From Climacium dendroides (Eukaryota > Streptophyta > Bryopsida > Hypnales > Climaciaceae): a DNA stretch of 64,000 nucleotides. The stretch spans positions 48,188,555-48,252,554 of the forward strand of contig OX467083.1 in the NCBI GenBank assembly GCA_950106755.1, written 5' to 3'. Each line of letters starts with the position of its first letter. Position 1 is the stretch's first letter. Below, piece after piece: positions 35,710 to 48,184 of this stretch. The notes beneath the pieces were generated by a model. That model did no database searches and was not told the origin of the DNA. It worked only from the letters and a program-made list of their open reading frames with translations. Made by a program: the position numbers and the translations under genes.

Positions 35710-35957
35710 TACACTAAATAGTGAAATTAGGTTGCCTTAACAATTAGTAGGTTGCCTTACTCAGGAAAGTTACCTCACCACTTCTCCAGATGGAGGCACA
35801 AGCAATTCTTTAAACCCAAGCCATGGACCAATGCACCAACCCATGCAACACACATGGCTCCTACATTAGTGCATCTTTTACAGAAATTGTACATATTTAT
35901 ATAGTGTAGAATGTCGAGAAATTAGTGTGGGGCAACCTAATTTCACTATTTAGTGTA
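35710..35957 (+). repeat. CACTA-ended miniature element, family C copy 2
   Basis: The 248-bp element has ends TACACTAAATAGTGAAATTA and its inverse CACTATTTAGTGTA. The tip CACTAAATAGTG is itself palindromic. The body is shared with 31163 (inverted) and partly with 49825. Confidence 0.85.
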
Positions 35958-36065
35958 GATAAATAATGACTTGTCAGTGTCCGGTATCGAATCTATCACG
36001 TACATTTACCCTTGGATGGGGGGAATACACGGGGCAATCCTCCCCGGAGTGACATTTGGAAGGAG

Positions 36066-36321
36066 TTGGGGTGAACTGCCCCCCTCACTCATCCCGAAGG
36101 AAAAAACGGCTGAAATTTCACTGTTTATTTGCCACATATGATGAATGTTGCAAATTTTGAATTCATATTTGCATTCGGAAGCCCCAAATTAGCTAGGGCT
36201 AGCGGAGTAAGTAAATTAATCAAGCACAAACTAGGGGGTCTTTTTTTTTTTTTTAACATGCGCCCTTGGAATGACTTTGGAGGGATAAGCGAGGAGGGGC
36301 AATTCACCCCAACCCTCCCAA
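36066..36321 (+). repeat. Inverted-repeat element, family G copy 2
   Basis: The ends GGAGTTGGGGTGAACTGCCC and the inverse GGGGCAATTCACCCCAACCC frame a body with the family G landmarks (GTTGCAAATTTTGAATTC, GCCCCAAATTAGCTAGG). Confidence 0.75.
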
Positions 36322-37157
36322 AATGGGTTGGATAAGGTAGAAAGTGGTAATAAATCTTTTCCACGTAAAGATTAGATGCCGAATGACAAGATAGGACCCT
36401 GGCTTGTTCCAAAGTAGTCCTTTGTGATTACGGGGCTATGGGCCCTTAAAATCGGTATAAGTTGCACCATTTGAAATATCTAAGTTGGATCATTTGAAAG
36501 GTGGATTTGGAAAGTTCTACAATTGATTTTGGAATTTTCCAAAATAGACCATAGTTTGATTGAAATTGAAAAATGAAATCAATCTAGTTTTGTGTAAAGT
36601 AGTAACTACTGGAGTGAATGTGGACTCAATTTGTATCCTATATCTTCAAATAGAGGGTCATTTTGAGGTGATAGTAAAGGTCATAAAGATAAAATTGATG
36701 TAATTGAATGAAGAAATCAATGAGTATGTTTTGACTAATGTTGTACTCAGTAAAACATGAATATTCTAATTTTGATAGACCTCACTAAGTTTTAAGAAAA
36801 ATAGTTTTTCTATCTTGCATATCTATAGCATTTAACCTTGGGAGGACAATGAGGCCCAAAAGAAATTAAGAAATGACTTCCAAGATTAATGTAGAAGTGA
36901 AAAATGCACCTATTGGTTTAAAAACAAGATCACTTTAAACAAAGATAGGTCTCCACTCTCAATCTTTCAATGATAAGAGATTTAAGATTTTAAAACCATT
37001 TATACCTACATCTCACACTCTTATTGCATTTAATTTGGTTTCTTGTAGAGATGATCCAAGAAAATGATTGTTTGTCAATTTTACTATCAATATGTTTTGA
37101 GTACCAAGTCGACTCTATTCTAAAAGAAATAGAAAAGATAAGCTAACATTTCAATGT
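36322..37157. other. AT-rich intergenic DNA
   Basis: No gene or repeat end is recognised. Confidence 0.4.
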
Positions 37158-37731
37158 TTAACCCCTAAATGCCCGAGGCACCAAATTTTGGTGTCAACAA
37201 TACTAACTTTGAAGTTAAATAAAACCAAAAATGATTGATTATGACTTTTCTATTCAAGATTTTGTGTAAGGGGGTCCCTTGCAATCTTGACTTTCCATAG
37301 AATTGAAGGCTCTTGGAAATGAGCCTCAAATACACTAGATCTTGGAGGAAAAAATCACATTAGTAATTCATTTTAAAAACTAAAGAGTAGATTTTGAAAA
37401 GCCATAAATTGATTGGGGTTATGCATATTAGACCCTTTATCATTATATTTTTTTAGTGACCAGTTTTATAGATTTGACATGTGAAAAGCCACGATTGAAA
37501 GACTTCAAATCACTTTCACAATTTGAACACCCTCATGATCAAACATTATAATCTTTCAATCCATAAGTGATATTGTTGTGTTTTCCTATGCGATCCCCAA
37601 CATGTCTAGTTTGAATTTGCACAGGTTGCAATTCAAAAAAAATTATACAACTTATCAACACATCAACTTTTTGTTGAGTATAAAGCAAATTCCTAGAAGC
37701 TCAAAAGAAGCCATGGACATTTAGGGGTTAA
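37158..37731 (+). repeat. TTAA-ended element, family F copy 1
   Basis: The 574-bp element begins TTAACCCCTAAATGCCC and ends GGACATTTAGGGGTTAA. The inverted tips of 13-15 bp include TTAA. It has no coding capacity. The interior near 37227-37340 recurs near 26690-26790. Confidence 0.75.
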
Positions 37732-38407
37732 GAGTGATTTCTTCAATATGCATAAGATTTGAAACAAGCAACTACACTACAATAGGCTCTATCCATATAG
37801 CATTTGCACTGACTTTTCAAGTAAAATACCTACTCAAACTTCCTCACATGTAACTTCCCCAATTGATCATCTACTTAAGCTTTGACACTTTTATAGTTAA
37901 AGAATCTGAAATGCTTGGAGTCCATTATTTTGGAGCCCATTTTTTTTCACTTAGTCTACCTTAAATTTGGCTACGTGTTTTATTTTGTTTTGTTTGTTAC
38001 GTTGAGATCTCCCAGACCATGTGTCCCCCGCTCACACTCTTAGTACCGTTGGAAAGCTCTCGGCAAAGAGTGGTGCACGGGCTTTGTTTTGTGGTGTTTG
38101 AACCTACGGTGTGAAAAGTTATTGAATTTTGAAGCTTTTATTTATGAACTGAACAACTAGAAAATGACTTTTACTTTCTGTTTTGATTGTGGCAATGGCA
38201 CAGGGTCACACTAGTCTACAATGAAAACTAATTTCTTAATTTCACAACATTTGCATTACACAATAATGGGGTCAAATCAAAGCAAGTGGACATTTTGACA
38301 CCAATGGAATCTAGAAGCAATTCAGTGGTTTTGGTGAGAGACCTCAAGCTCACAAATATTTTTGAAAAAAAATTTGAAAAAATTTCATGATGGAAACCTT
38401 TCTCAAG
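37732..38407. other. AT-rich intergenic DNA
   Basis: No gene is recognised. A segment near 38040-38110 (GAAAGCTCTCGGCAAAGAG) resembles ones near 32700 and 32960. Confidence 0.4.
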
Positions 38408-38839
38408 TAAGGTAAAACATCCCATTGTGGTTAGAATGAGGAGTTTTGTTGATGAAATTTTTCAATTTTTTTCTCACATTAGTATAAGTGTGAAAAACAA
38501 CAAGTGCAATTGAAGTTAAATTTTTTTTGACAAAATATGAATTCACTAGGAATTTCTGAAGTGTTTAGCCTAAAAGAGTCTATAGACTACCTTAAAACCA
38601 ACAAAATCTGAACCTGTAATGCTCATCTCATTACCTATTGTAGTCAAAATATTTTCTATTACAGAAGACCAAAAAAGTCAATTTTTACAATGAACTTCAC
38701 ACTGGAAAATCAAAATTTCCCAATGAGGTCAGTGTTCACTCCATTGTTGTCATGTAAGACATGCATTGTGGCCCACATCTCACATACTAAAAAAACCTAC
38801 AATGGGTCATTTCCTAAGTGACCACAATGGGTCATTTCT

Positions 38840-39648
38840 GACCAGGGAGAACTGACCCCCTCATTGCCTAGGCCAAGGTTAACCCCTAAAGTCCCATTGT
38901 CCCTATGGGGGACAAAATGGATTTCGGGCAAGCTCATATGATCTCAATTTTTACTGAATTTTTTTGAAACTTTCCCATAAGATATAAAAACTTATGAGCT
39001 TTATGGGAATATAATTTTTATTTCAATCAGTGCCTAGGAGCAAAAGTTATGCCACAATAACCTCAAAATGGGGGAGATTGGGTAGCAAAAAAATCCACAA
39101 AAAAATTGAAATAAAAATTTTAATATTTTTTTTCTTGTAGATTATAACTTTTTGTAAATGGGAAGATTTGATTCATTCCATTTGGATTAGAGATGTGAAA
39201 GTTATGGAGCTTCTTGTTTTGCGGCCAATCATAGCAACTTCTTCAAAGAAATTCATTTCTTTCACTTTGAATGCTAATATCTTTCAATCTATACGGTCAA
39301 AAATCACAAAACAAATTATCACGTGATCTAAGACAAGTGTAGAACAAGACACTATGGTCAGATTTTTAAAAATATTTTAAAAATTTGTTTTGTAGATGAA
39401 TGTAGCAAAAGTGGTTTTGACACCCAAATGGCCTTGGGACTTTAGGGGTTAATTGTGAAAAAAAGCCCCCTATTTTTTTACCATGAATTTTTATACTTCT
39501 ACACTATCCCTAGCTAATTTGGGGCCGGCCGCTGGTTGCAAATCTGAATTCAGAATTTGCCAAAAAAAAAAAAAAAAAATTTCATCTGATTGCAAGCGTT
39601 TTCCCCAGGGGTAAAACGGGGCAATGAGGGGGTCAGTTCACCCTGGCC
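38840..39648 (+). mobile_element. Family G element inside family B, itself split by F copy 2
   Basis: The left end ACCAGGGAGAACTGACCCCC and right end GGGGGTCAGTTCACCCTGG are inverted. After the F insertion the G body resumes (CCCCCTATTTTTTTACCATG, CTAGCTAATTTGGGG, TTCAGAATTTGCC), matching the complement of the copy at 34697. Confidence 0.8.
38879..39452 (+). repeat. TTAA-ended element, family F copy 2, inside family G
   Basis: It begins TTAACCCCTAAAGTCCCA and ends TGGGACTTTAGGGGTTAA. The flanking G sequence reads ...GCCAAGG-TTAA and TTAA-TTGTGAAAAA. The uninterrupted G copy shows a single equivalent site, so TTAA was duplicated on insertion. 574 bp, non-coding. Confidence 0.85.
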
Positions 39649-39664
39649 GCTGTTTTTTACCTTA

Positions 39665-40119
39665 GGTTCAGTTGCAACTGACCGACTTAAGTTAAATTCA
39701 AAGCATCTTGCAGTGAGTGAGCGAGTGGAGCCTTCTCCGAGGATTCGGCATCATGAGTCCAAGGATTTCAAAGCTCCTACTGTAGTTGTCAGTCCAGTAG
39801 CGGGCATGGATGTGGCCACCGCTGAGCCCTCCGATCGTAGACTGATCTGACCACTCTTGTTCTCCACTGAGGCTGGCTTCAATCAAGCTTGCGGTCCAGA
39901 ACATCTTGGAATCCACTTTAATTTCCATTCTCCCCTTTCTGGATGCCTTTTGTTGTTCAGGTACTTTTGGCCTTTTCCTCTTTTCTTTTTCCTTTTTTTT
40001 CCCCTTCCACCGCAAGAAAGGGGGATCTTTTTGGGGTGAATAAATTGTTCCCGGTAACTCTGGAAGGACCAGACCTATCACCAAGGTACTTTGTCAAAAA
40101 TGATCTCAATTTTGGATGG
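39665..40119. other. Moderately GC-rich patch, possible exon remnant
   Basis: A frame to 39850 (with KHLAVSERVEPSP and VVVSPVAGMDVATAEPSD) reads plausibly but matches nothing I know. A donor-like TTGTTCAGGTACTT occurs at about 39957. A T/C-rich tract follows. Confidence 0.3.
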
Positions 40120-40353
40120 TTAACCCTTAACAAACGACGGGGTGACCTTGGAAATCATTAGTTTTTTCATGGCCGTGTGAATCATTCACTTAAGAAATTG
40201 CAAAAGCACGGGTTGGAAGTCAAAGTAGTGTAGAAGGTCTGCCCTTTCCACACAAAATTATGAAGATGAATAGTTGCACTTTTGTCCTTGTGTGGAGAGA
40301 GTCTCTATCATCCATTGGACGCCAAATGTTCGCCTCGATGTTTAAAGGGGTAA
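40120..40353 (+). repeat. TTAA-ended miniature element, family E copy 3
   Basis: It starts TTAACCCTTAACAAACGACG and ends TTTAAAGGGGTAA. Landmarks GGAAGTCAAAGTAGTGTAGA and GATGAATAGTTGCACTTTTG align with copies 1, 2 and 4. Non-coding. Confidence 0.75.
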
Positions 40354-43160
40354 TGGGTCCATTCTTCATTACTACTAGTGTAGGTTGTGTCATTGGCCTT
40401 GTTTGTGTTATAATTCTAATCATTTTTCTGCTTCCCAAAGATTATCCATAATTTAGGATAATTTAAGATTTGAAAAGTAATTCAAAAATCAATAACTTTC
40501 ACACCGTATGTCCAAATGCTATGAAACAAAGTCTATACACCCCTTCTTACAAATAGCTTCCTAATAGTACCATGAACATGATCGGGGACACACAGCTCCA
40601 AAGATCCCATTGTAACAAACAACTTCATATAACGTATAGATGGTGATTTTGAAAGTTATCCATCACCCACTTTTGGGTTGCACCTTTCTTACATGATTAA
40701 CCTTGTTGTGCCTTCTACAAAGGCTGGTGTGGAAAGGAATATTGAATAATATAATCTCCCTAGGATCATACAATCCAAATAGTATCTTCCATCAATCTCT
40801 AAACAGAAGATCCTTTTTTTTATAAGATTTTGGGAGGGAGAAAATGCAATCCATAACTATGGGTCGTAGAAGATATGAAGACTTTTGTTTTGCGAGGAGT
40901 TAAGAAGAAAATATAAACTATAGATTTTTTACCTACATTTTAAAAATTAAAAAAAAAAGTTCACAAGGTTTAAATGGTAAGTTTCCTAAAACATTCTATG
41001 AGTGCTAGAATTGGTGTAATTCATTTTTATGTTGAAGCCATTCACGATTTATTTTCTTAAGTATCTATATTAGTACATACATAATATTGTTTTTAGAGTG
41101 AAGATCAAGGGGGGGGGGGGGTATTAGAATTTTTCTATACATTCTCAATATAATTTCCCATCATGATAACAACTTGTTCAAGCTGAAGAATATTCTACTG
41201 CTAACAATGTATTTTGAAAATTTTCCTTCTACCTATTCATTATTAAACCAAAGCACCTCTAAAAGTCTCATTTCTTAGTTTATATGATCTTTGAGACGTA
41301 TTGTTTGATGATCACAAGAATTTATTATTAAATGCATTAAAATATGAGAATTCCTATTTCTTTAAATGATTAAAATATTTAATATGCAAACAACAACAAA
41401 TGGATTTCAAACAATATGTTGAAGATGTAGTCACTTGCTACTATATAGTACCTTGGACTCAAAAGTATTAAGGATTCAATCATCATTTTGAATGAATGAG
41501 GAATTATCTCGAAAAAATATCATTTCAAAGAAATATGGATATAAAATTTGGAATGTTTAGGATTTTAATAAATTAGTGATAATGTCCAATTTGCTATAAT
41601 GTTTATAACACATTTGTATAAAATAGCCAACAATGAACCAAATATTATAAAATTTTCGATGAAGTTTGCCAAAAAAATTTAAGTATGCTTTTAGTACTAC
41701 TCTAAAAATTAAAGGATCTAGTAATTTTTTTAGTTTTGAAAAAATATTAAATAATCAATAGTAGTGATTATGCTCTATGCAACAATACTATCATATCAAA
41801 TTTGCAAAGATCTTAAAGTAGGATTTTTTCATGTTATGAAAATATGGACATAAATCATTCTTTCAAATTACTTTTCAATTCCAAAACCAAATGCATTGAC
41901 CAATCATATATTTGGATTGGACACCTTGTAAGTTTAGTTGAGAAGTTCAATTATTGGTATCTAATCAAGTTTATTTTTGGTGCATTTTGAAAATAATAAT
42001 TTAAAATAATTTTTTCAAAATTTTTAGTGAAAGAAAATCATATCTAACTTTCTAAACTATATACCTAAAGTTCCAATTGTTTTCCATTAGAATTTGTATA
42101 TGGAAACCCTAGTGATGAACCAAAATTATATCCCTCTTCTCACACTATGTGCATTGAAAATGTCTTACAATATTGACATTCCATGATTGCTAGCAAATTT
42201 GGTATAAAACAATTTCAAAAATATAAGCCAAAATTTTGAAAATTTGATTTTTCAAAATTGTTACCATCTTTGAATGGTGAAAACAATAGTTTGACTCAAT
42301 AATGTTCAAAAAAACAAGCATTTGTTCTAATTCCATTTCATTACAAAACTACTATGGTAGAAGTACCTATTTCGAACAGCCCTCTATCATGGCTTTTTAG
42401 ATTGATCTATTGTGGACAATAGTTGGATGTAGTATTCATTGAAAAAGATTTGTTGTTTGTACCTTCTTTCTCTCTCCTTGTATAGAAAGAAGTGCCAAAA
42501 CTAACCTAAACAGGTGAGTCTATGAAACGAGAATGGGTCCAACTGAAAAATCCACATCTATATTGAATAAAATATTTATTCTCAAAGAATTTTTTTTGGC
42601 ATTCTTCTTCATCCTTATGTTTGCCCACATTGACTTCGATTTCTCAACAAATTTCCCATGTTGTTACAAGTTGAAATAAGTACTTCTACCATATTCAAAT
42701 CAGCACATGAGTACTAAACTTGCTAGCACTTTATGATATAGTTGGTATATTAAAGATCAATCAATTTTTTTAGGTGAATTTGTATTTGATATTGGCACTA
42801 GCTACTTGAATACACAAAACTTAGGGTGACATATAATCTCCATATTTTTAAGTTAGATTGTTTGGTTGATTTTTTTTATTATTATTATAGTGAGATCTCT
42901 TGGACCGTGCATCCTCCAATCATCTTTTGTACCATCAAAAAAACCCTCCATGGCATTCCAACTTGTGACAAAAAAAGATCGAATTTTTTACAAATTAACA
43001 AATTAATAAATTATGTTTTACCTTTATTTTATTACATTATAGCAACAATACAAAGGCACATTACAATAGTGTGGGTGAAAATGCCACCTCCCTTTCCAAA
43101 AGAATATTAGATTCAGTCACTAGGACTTATTATTTCGACAAAAAAAATTTCATAATAATG
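40354..43160. other. AT-rich intergenic DNA
   Basis: No gene is recognised. A G homopolymer of about 12 lies near 41109. Frames near 42826-43274 have no known domain. Confidence 0.45.
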
Positions 43161-44077
43161 TTAACCCCTAAAAGACCAAGGCCTTATTTTTGCCAAAAAC
43201 ACACACTCAAAACTGCCATTTTTGTAGCAAAGAGTAAAAAAAATTTGAATTTTTTTTTGCACATCCAACCATAGGATCTTATACCTTAATAGTATGAAAA
43301 TGTGTGGAAAAAATTTCAGAAATTTTGAATGCATAAATAAAAAGATATTTGCGTTTAAAGTAAAAAAAACAATTTTTTCAGCACCTTGCGGGATTGACTT
43401 TAAACTTTTTTAACTTAAATTTTTTGCACTACAAAGTTTTGAGCTTTAAATTCTTATTGTGTGAAATTGAGTTGAGAATCTAGGAAAAAAATTTCAAATA
43501 ATACCTTAATTTTCATGCTTAAAAAAATTGTTAAGTAGAAGTAGTTATGAGAAAGAAGGAAAATCTAAATTATCAATATCTTTAAGATGGAATTAAAAAA
43601 CACTAATTCCAATGGTGAGATTGTTCTAGCAAGAAAATAAAATCATGTAAATTTTTTTTTCAGAAAAATTGTAAAAATTGTATTCCGAAATGAATTCTAT
43701 AAGTTATTTTTTTCAAGAAGATGCTCTAACTACCTGAAAAACAACATTGTCCATAACTTCCTCATAAAAAGTTCAAATCGAATGAATCAAAGCTTTACAT
43801 ATAGACAAAAATATAATCTAAGAGAAAAAAAATTATAAAAAAAATTCAAATTTTTGAATTTTTTTTGCTGCCCCCTCTCCCTTGTTTTGAGCTTATTTGG
43901 GCATAACTTTCCTTCCTGGGCATCAATTAGAAAAAAAAATTATATTCCTATAAAGCTCATCAATTTTTTTTATCTTCAAAAAAAGTTTTAAGAAAATCAT
44001 GATAAAATTTCAGCCTATAGGTACTTGCCCGAAATCCAATTTGTCCTCCAAAGGGACAATGGTCCTTTAGGGGTTAA
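43161..44077 (+). repeat. TTAA-ended element, family F copy 3
   Basis: The 917-bp element begins TTAACCCCTAAAAGACCAAG and ends GGTCCTTTAGGGGTTAA. Its right third (TTGCCCGAAATCCAATTTGTCC, complement) resembles the left part of F copy 2. No transposase frame is present. Confidence 0.75.
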
Positions 44078-44229
44078 GAAATTTATGGATGAACGTACAC
44101 TTGTGGATGATTGTTGTGCCCCCCTTAATTTCTTCCGTCCAGTTCCTCACACATGGCATTAAATCGTGCCAACAAAGGTGGGCCCTGGTGAAGTGGATTT
44201 AACCTTGGGGAAATGCAGGAATGTTTTAT

Positions 44230-44471
44230 TTGCCGCATACGATTTTTTTTTTTTTTTTTCAAATTCTGAATTCATATTTGCCATCCATGAAAAAATCTTT
44301 TTACTTTCCATCCATGAAAAAATTTGCAAATTTTGAATTCATATTTGCAATCAGAGACCCCAAATTAGTCTAGGGAGGTGTAGAGAAACAAATTTTACAT
44401 GGCCCCAAATAGGGGGCAATTTTTACATTTACCCCTGGTTGGGGCAATAGAGGGGTCAGTCCTCCCTGGCC
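44230..44471 (+). repeat. Family G copy, left end degraded
   Basis: The right end GAGGGGTCAGTCCTCCCTGG and the body (GACCCCAAATTAGTCTAGGG, AATTTTACATGG) match 34800-34926 almost base for base in the same orientation. The left end is not clear. Confidence 0.7.
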
Positions 44472-44970
44472 CAAATTATCAAGGTGAGCTCTACAACTAT
44501 ACCCTAAACATGGCTCAAAATAGGAAGCCTTTTTTTAATTTTTACTTACTTTTACCCCTCCAACACAATTTGACCCCTGCTGGGCCCACCTTCGTTGGCA
44601 TGCATTCCAGGTGCGTGTCGCTCTCTCCCCGCACGGAACCCCAAAGAAAGTGGTCTGTTGTTGGGGATGCCTTTCCGTTACAGTGCCTTTATTATACCGT
44701 CCGTACCTTCCTCCTCCTCCAATTTGGAGATGAATAATTCTATCAAGGCCGGCAGTCAGCCAATGGGGGAGGAGCCCCAGGCAGGGGTGGCTCTATGGAT
44801 AATTTATTTGATCTGGAACCGACCCAAGGCAAGGACCCTGGTTCGGCCTCAGTTTACCGTTGGAGCATCTCCAGCAGTGAGTGAGTGGTAGAGGGGGCAT
44901 GCTTAATGAAATGGGACCGGTATACAGGCCCACCCCAAACAGAAACTCGGCTGACGTTTCAACTGCTTGG
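44472..44970. other. GC-rich patch between repeats, no recognised gene
   Basis: Overlapping plus-strand frames of 98-112 aa here have no known domain. The start of one of them lies in the preceding G element. Confidence 0.4.
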
Positions 44971-45471
44971 TAAGGTAAAAAACAGCCCATTGTGGTCAGA
45001 ATTTGGGAGTTTGGCACTTTGGCCTCAGGCTTATTGTTCAAATTTTTTCAAATTTTTTCCCACTTAAAAAAAGACAAGTGTGAGAAACACACAAGTGGAA
45101 TCGAAATTATATTTTTACGACAAAGTATGAATTTGCTAGGAGTTTTTGAAGTGTTCTAGTGCATCATTGGCCCCAAAGATTATGTAGACTACCCCATAAC
45201 CAATAAAACCTGAATCCATAAATGCTCGTCTTACTAACTCATGCAATCACAATATTTTCTAAACCACGGGAGGTCTAAAAAGTCAATTCTTACAATGAAT
45301 TTCACATTGAAAAGTTGGAAGTTCCTAATGAGGTCACTATTCACTCCATTACTGTCATGTAAGACATTGATTGTGGCCCAAATCTCACATACTAGAAAAC
45401 CCCCCATAATAGGGTCATTTCTTAGGTGACCATTGTGGGCCATTTGACCGCAATGGACTGTTTTCACCTTA
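44971..45471 (+). repeat. Inverted-repeat element, family B copy 3
   Basis: The best-kept B copy. The inverted ends are TAAGGTAAAAAACAGCCCAT and, at the right, ATGGACTGTTTTCACCTTA. The body aligns along its whole length with 721-1173. Confidence 0.85.
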
Positions 45472-47002
45472 ATTACTCCCTTTGTCTCGATATGATCATC
45501 AAGTTTCCCTTAATTTTATTGCAATAAGTTTAATACTACATTTGTGAAAAGGGCTCTGAAACTCGAAGGCTTCTAGACAATGGAAGATCATTTTGGGGTG
45601 AAGGGAATAGAACATGGACTTTTGACCATTGGAGGTAACCATTTTTTTGGAATAAAACTTGCCACAAGCCATTGCATCACTAGCACGATTCTAGAGGGAC
45701 GGAGTTGGAGAGGTTCAAACATGTTAGAGTTGGCAAAATTTCATCAAAAAAAGGGTTGATTAGAAGTACATTCGAAAGTACTATGAATAAGTTAGGTACA
45801 AAAAATTCCAAATTTAGGCATTGGACAATGATGATAGATTGCTTCAAAAGCACGCTTAGAGATTCTAGTGTGCTTTTGAAGTTGTTTATTTTCATTATCC
45901 AATGTTTAAATTTGAGATTTCTTGTAAGTATCTATTCAAAATATATTTGAATGTGCTTCCAATGATTGAAATTTCAAGTTCTAAATATAAAATAATGAAA
46001 AGTTAAAGTTATGTTTGGAAGGGCAATATATTGGTCCTACTAAAGACACCCTTAAAACTAGTGCATTAAAATCCGATTTTGAATGATAAGCTAGTGTCAT
46101 TAATGCTTTGATTTGCCTTCAAATTTGCTTTGAGGGTACTCTTCCATTCAAAGGTAAAATTGAAAAAAAATTCTAGAACCTAAATTATTTTTTTCAACTT
46201 CCATATTGTTTATAAAAATAAGAGAAAAATAGTTCCAACTAGAAGAAAGGGTAACTTAGGTCTGAATAATTGGTATGAATGAAGAGTTTATTGGGAATGG
46301 TTCAACTATATAAGCCTCATGAATTTAGATGGAAAATTCCATCCTTAATAGCTATTTGGAGATAGACCCTATAAAATACCAACATGTTTTTTCCTCTGAT
46401 AAATTCTTAGAGTATTACCATTGTGGGCTAGCCAATCTTCCACAACAAATCTACGGTGGTATGCCAAAAAATTATCCTAGACACTTTTAAGAGAGATTGC
46501 CCCATTGTAGCTACAACTAGAGCACTTCCAATGTCGACATTTCCTTTTCTTGTGGCAACATAGACCCATAAATTTCAACATGGACTGGTTAATAAAAGAC
46601 CCTAAAGTTGCTTGCTCTTTGTTGCTATAGTAATGGACAACCCTTCAACCACTCTACTACTACACCTTGCCATTTCATTTAACGAGAAAACTCAGAAAAC
46701 ACGGAGAATCTTTAAACTCCTAGGCATGGTTCAATTTTCCCCACCTACATTGAATTGAGGAGAAATTCCAACTTTTGGGGGAGCCTAGTTGCCAATTGGA
46801 CCCAAGTAGTGCTACAATGGAGACAATAAATGAAACTAGGCCACCTTTTTGTCGTCCCGATCTCACATATGGGGTAGGGGTGGTGATGCTCTTAGGTTTG
46901 CATATAACAACAAGGTCATTTGACCTTCTACCATGCATATTCCACCCAAATTAAAAATAAATTAAAAATGATAAAAATTCAAATTCAAATATTTTAAAAC
47001 TA

Positions 47003-47039
<37 letters not shown>

Positions 47040-47250
47040 TAATGTGACGTTGCTTTGCCACACCAAACTATTGTAGTGGTTGAGTTCCCATAGTCTAGGA
47101 ATGCAAGGGAATTCACAGTCCTATAGAGAAGTTGAATCTCATCTAATGGTAGTAAGCACTACATCAACATATGGATTTGAACTCATGACCAATTGACCAC
47201 TACATTGGTATGCCAAGGCCAAAGTTAGTGAGACAAGACTTCAAGTGCCT
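45472..47250. other. AT-rich intergenic DNA with (TTA)n microsatellite
   Basis: A pure (TTA)n tract lies at about 47004-47039. No gene is recognised. Confidence 0.55.
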
Positions 47251-48184
47251 TTAATCCCTAAAGGTATTTGATGTTTTTAGGCCTAAAATTGCTTCAAAAT
47301 ACTTACCCCAAAGCAAGGCTAAAATTTTCATCTACATTTATTCATTAATAAATCCAACCATAGGATACTTTAGTTAACTTATTAGAGTACATCCTCCTAA
47401 AATTTCAAAATAAGAAACCTTACCAATTACAAGATCATGTTGCTTGAATTTCAAAAAGAAGTATTTTTAGCTCTTCCCAAATGGTTCAAGATTTAATCTT
47501 TCAAACTTTTATATATAAAAATGTATAGATCCTACAACTTGTAACTCTCCATAATATGTTGAAGAAATGATTTGGAAATATGCATAAAAATTTTCAAACA
47601 AAAAACATTTCATGTTCATGCTTGAAAATAATAGTAAGTAGAATGAACTAGAATATGACTTAAAATGCTATATTGTTAAGTTAGTTATAGAATTAAAAAA
47701 TGCCAATCCCAATGGTTCTAATTTTGTAATAAACAATCTACATCCAAATTTTTTTCTCTAAATACTAAAAATTGAGTTAATTAAAGGACTTCAAAGTAAA
47801 GGACTCAATCAAAGTTTATTTTAGGGTGGAGATTCTATAACTACCTGTAAACTAAAACTCCTCATAACTTTCATCTCATTAATCAAAATGGAATAATTCA
47901 AAACTCTCTACTCATATAAAAATAGAAAATCAATTAAATTTTTTTATTTTTTAGAATATTGATTTTCTCTAAGCTACCCAAGTTGCCTAGCAAACAATAA
48001 AAATTACAAATCATGCAATATCTTTTTAACCATGTAGTCAAAAGTTATAAAAATTGTTGCATCTTACTTCTTGAGCACATGTCGTATGAAAATTTCAAAG
48101 GAAAAAAATAAAATTTCTGTTTGTAGTGAACTACCCAAAATCACTATGTTGCCAATAAACAATTTTTGGACCTTTAGGGGTTGA
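47251..48184 (-). repeat. TTAA-ended element, family F copy 4
   Basis: It starts TTAATCCCTAAAGG and ends ACCTTTAGGGGTTGA, the last TTAA having mutated. Its right 250 bp align on the complement with 25779-26030. The middle aligns with 16540-16740. Confidence 0.7.

Larger units (their letters stand above)
38408..39664 (+). mobile_element. Family B copy 2, split by nested G and F elements
   Basis: The left end TAAGGTAAAACATCCC and about 430 bp of family B body run to GACCACAATGGGTCATTTCTG. The B terminus then resumes after the G element as CTGTTTTTTACCTTA at 39650-39664. In copy 3 the same terminal region is uninterrupted (complement TAAGGTAAAAAACAGCCCAT). CTG appears on both sides of the G insertion. 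Confidence 0.8.

Noticed and set aside
36001..45471. LTR retrotransposon bodies
   Set aside because: The repeats here are inverted at their ends, short and non-coding; no gag, protease or reverse-transcriptase motif was found.
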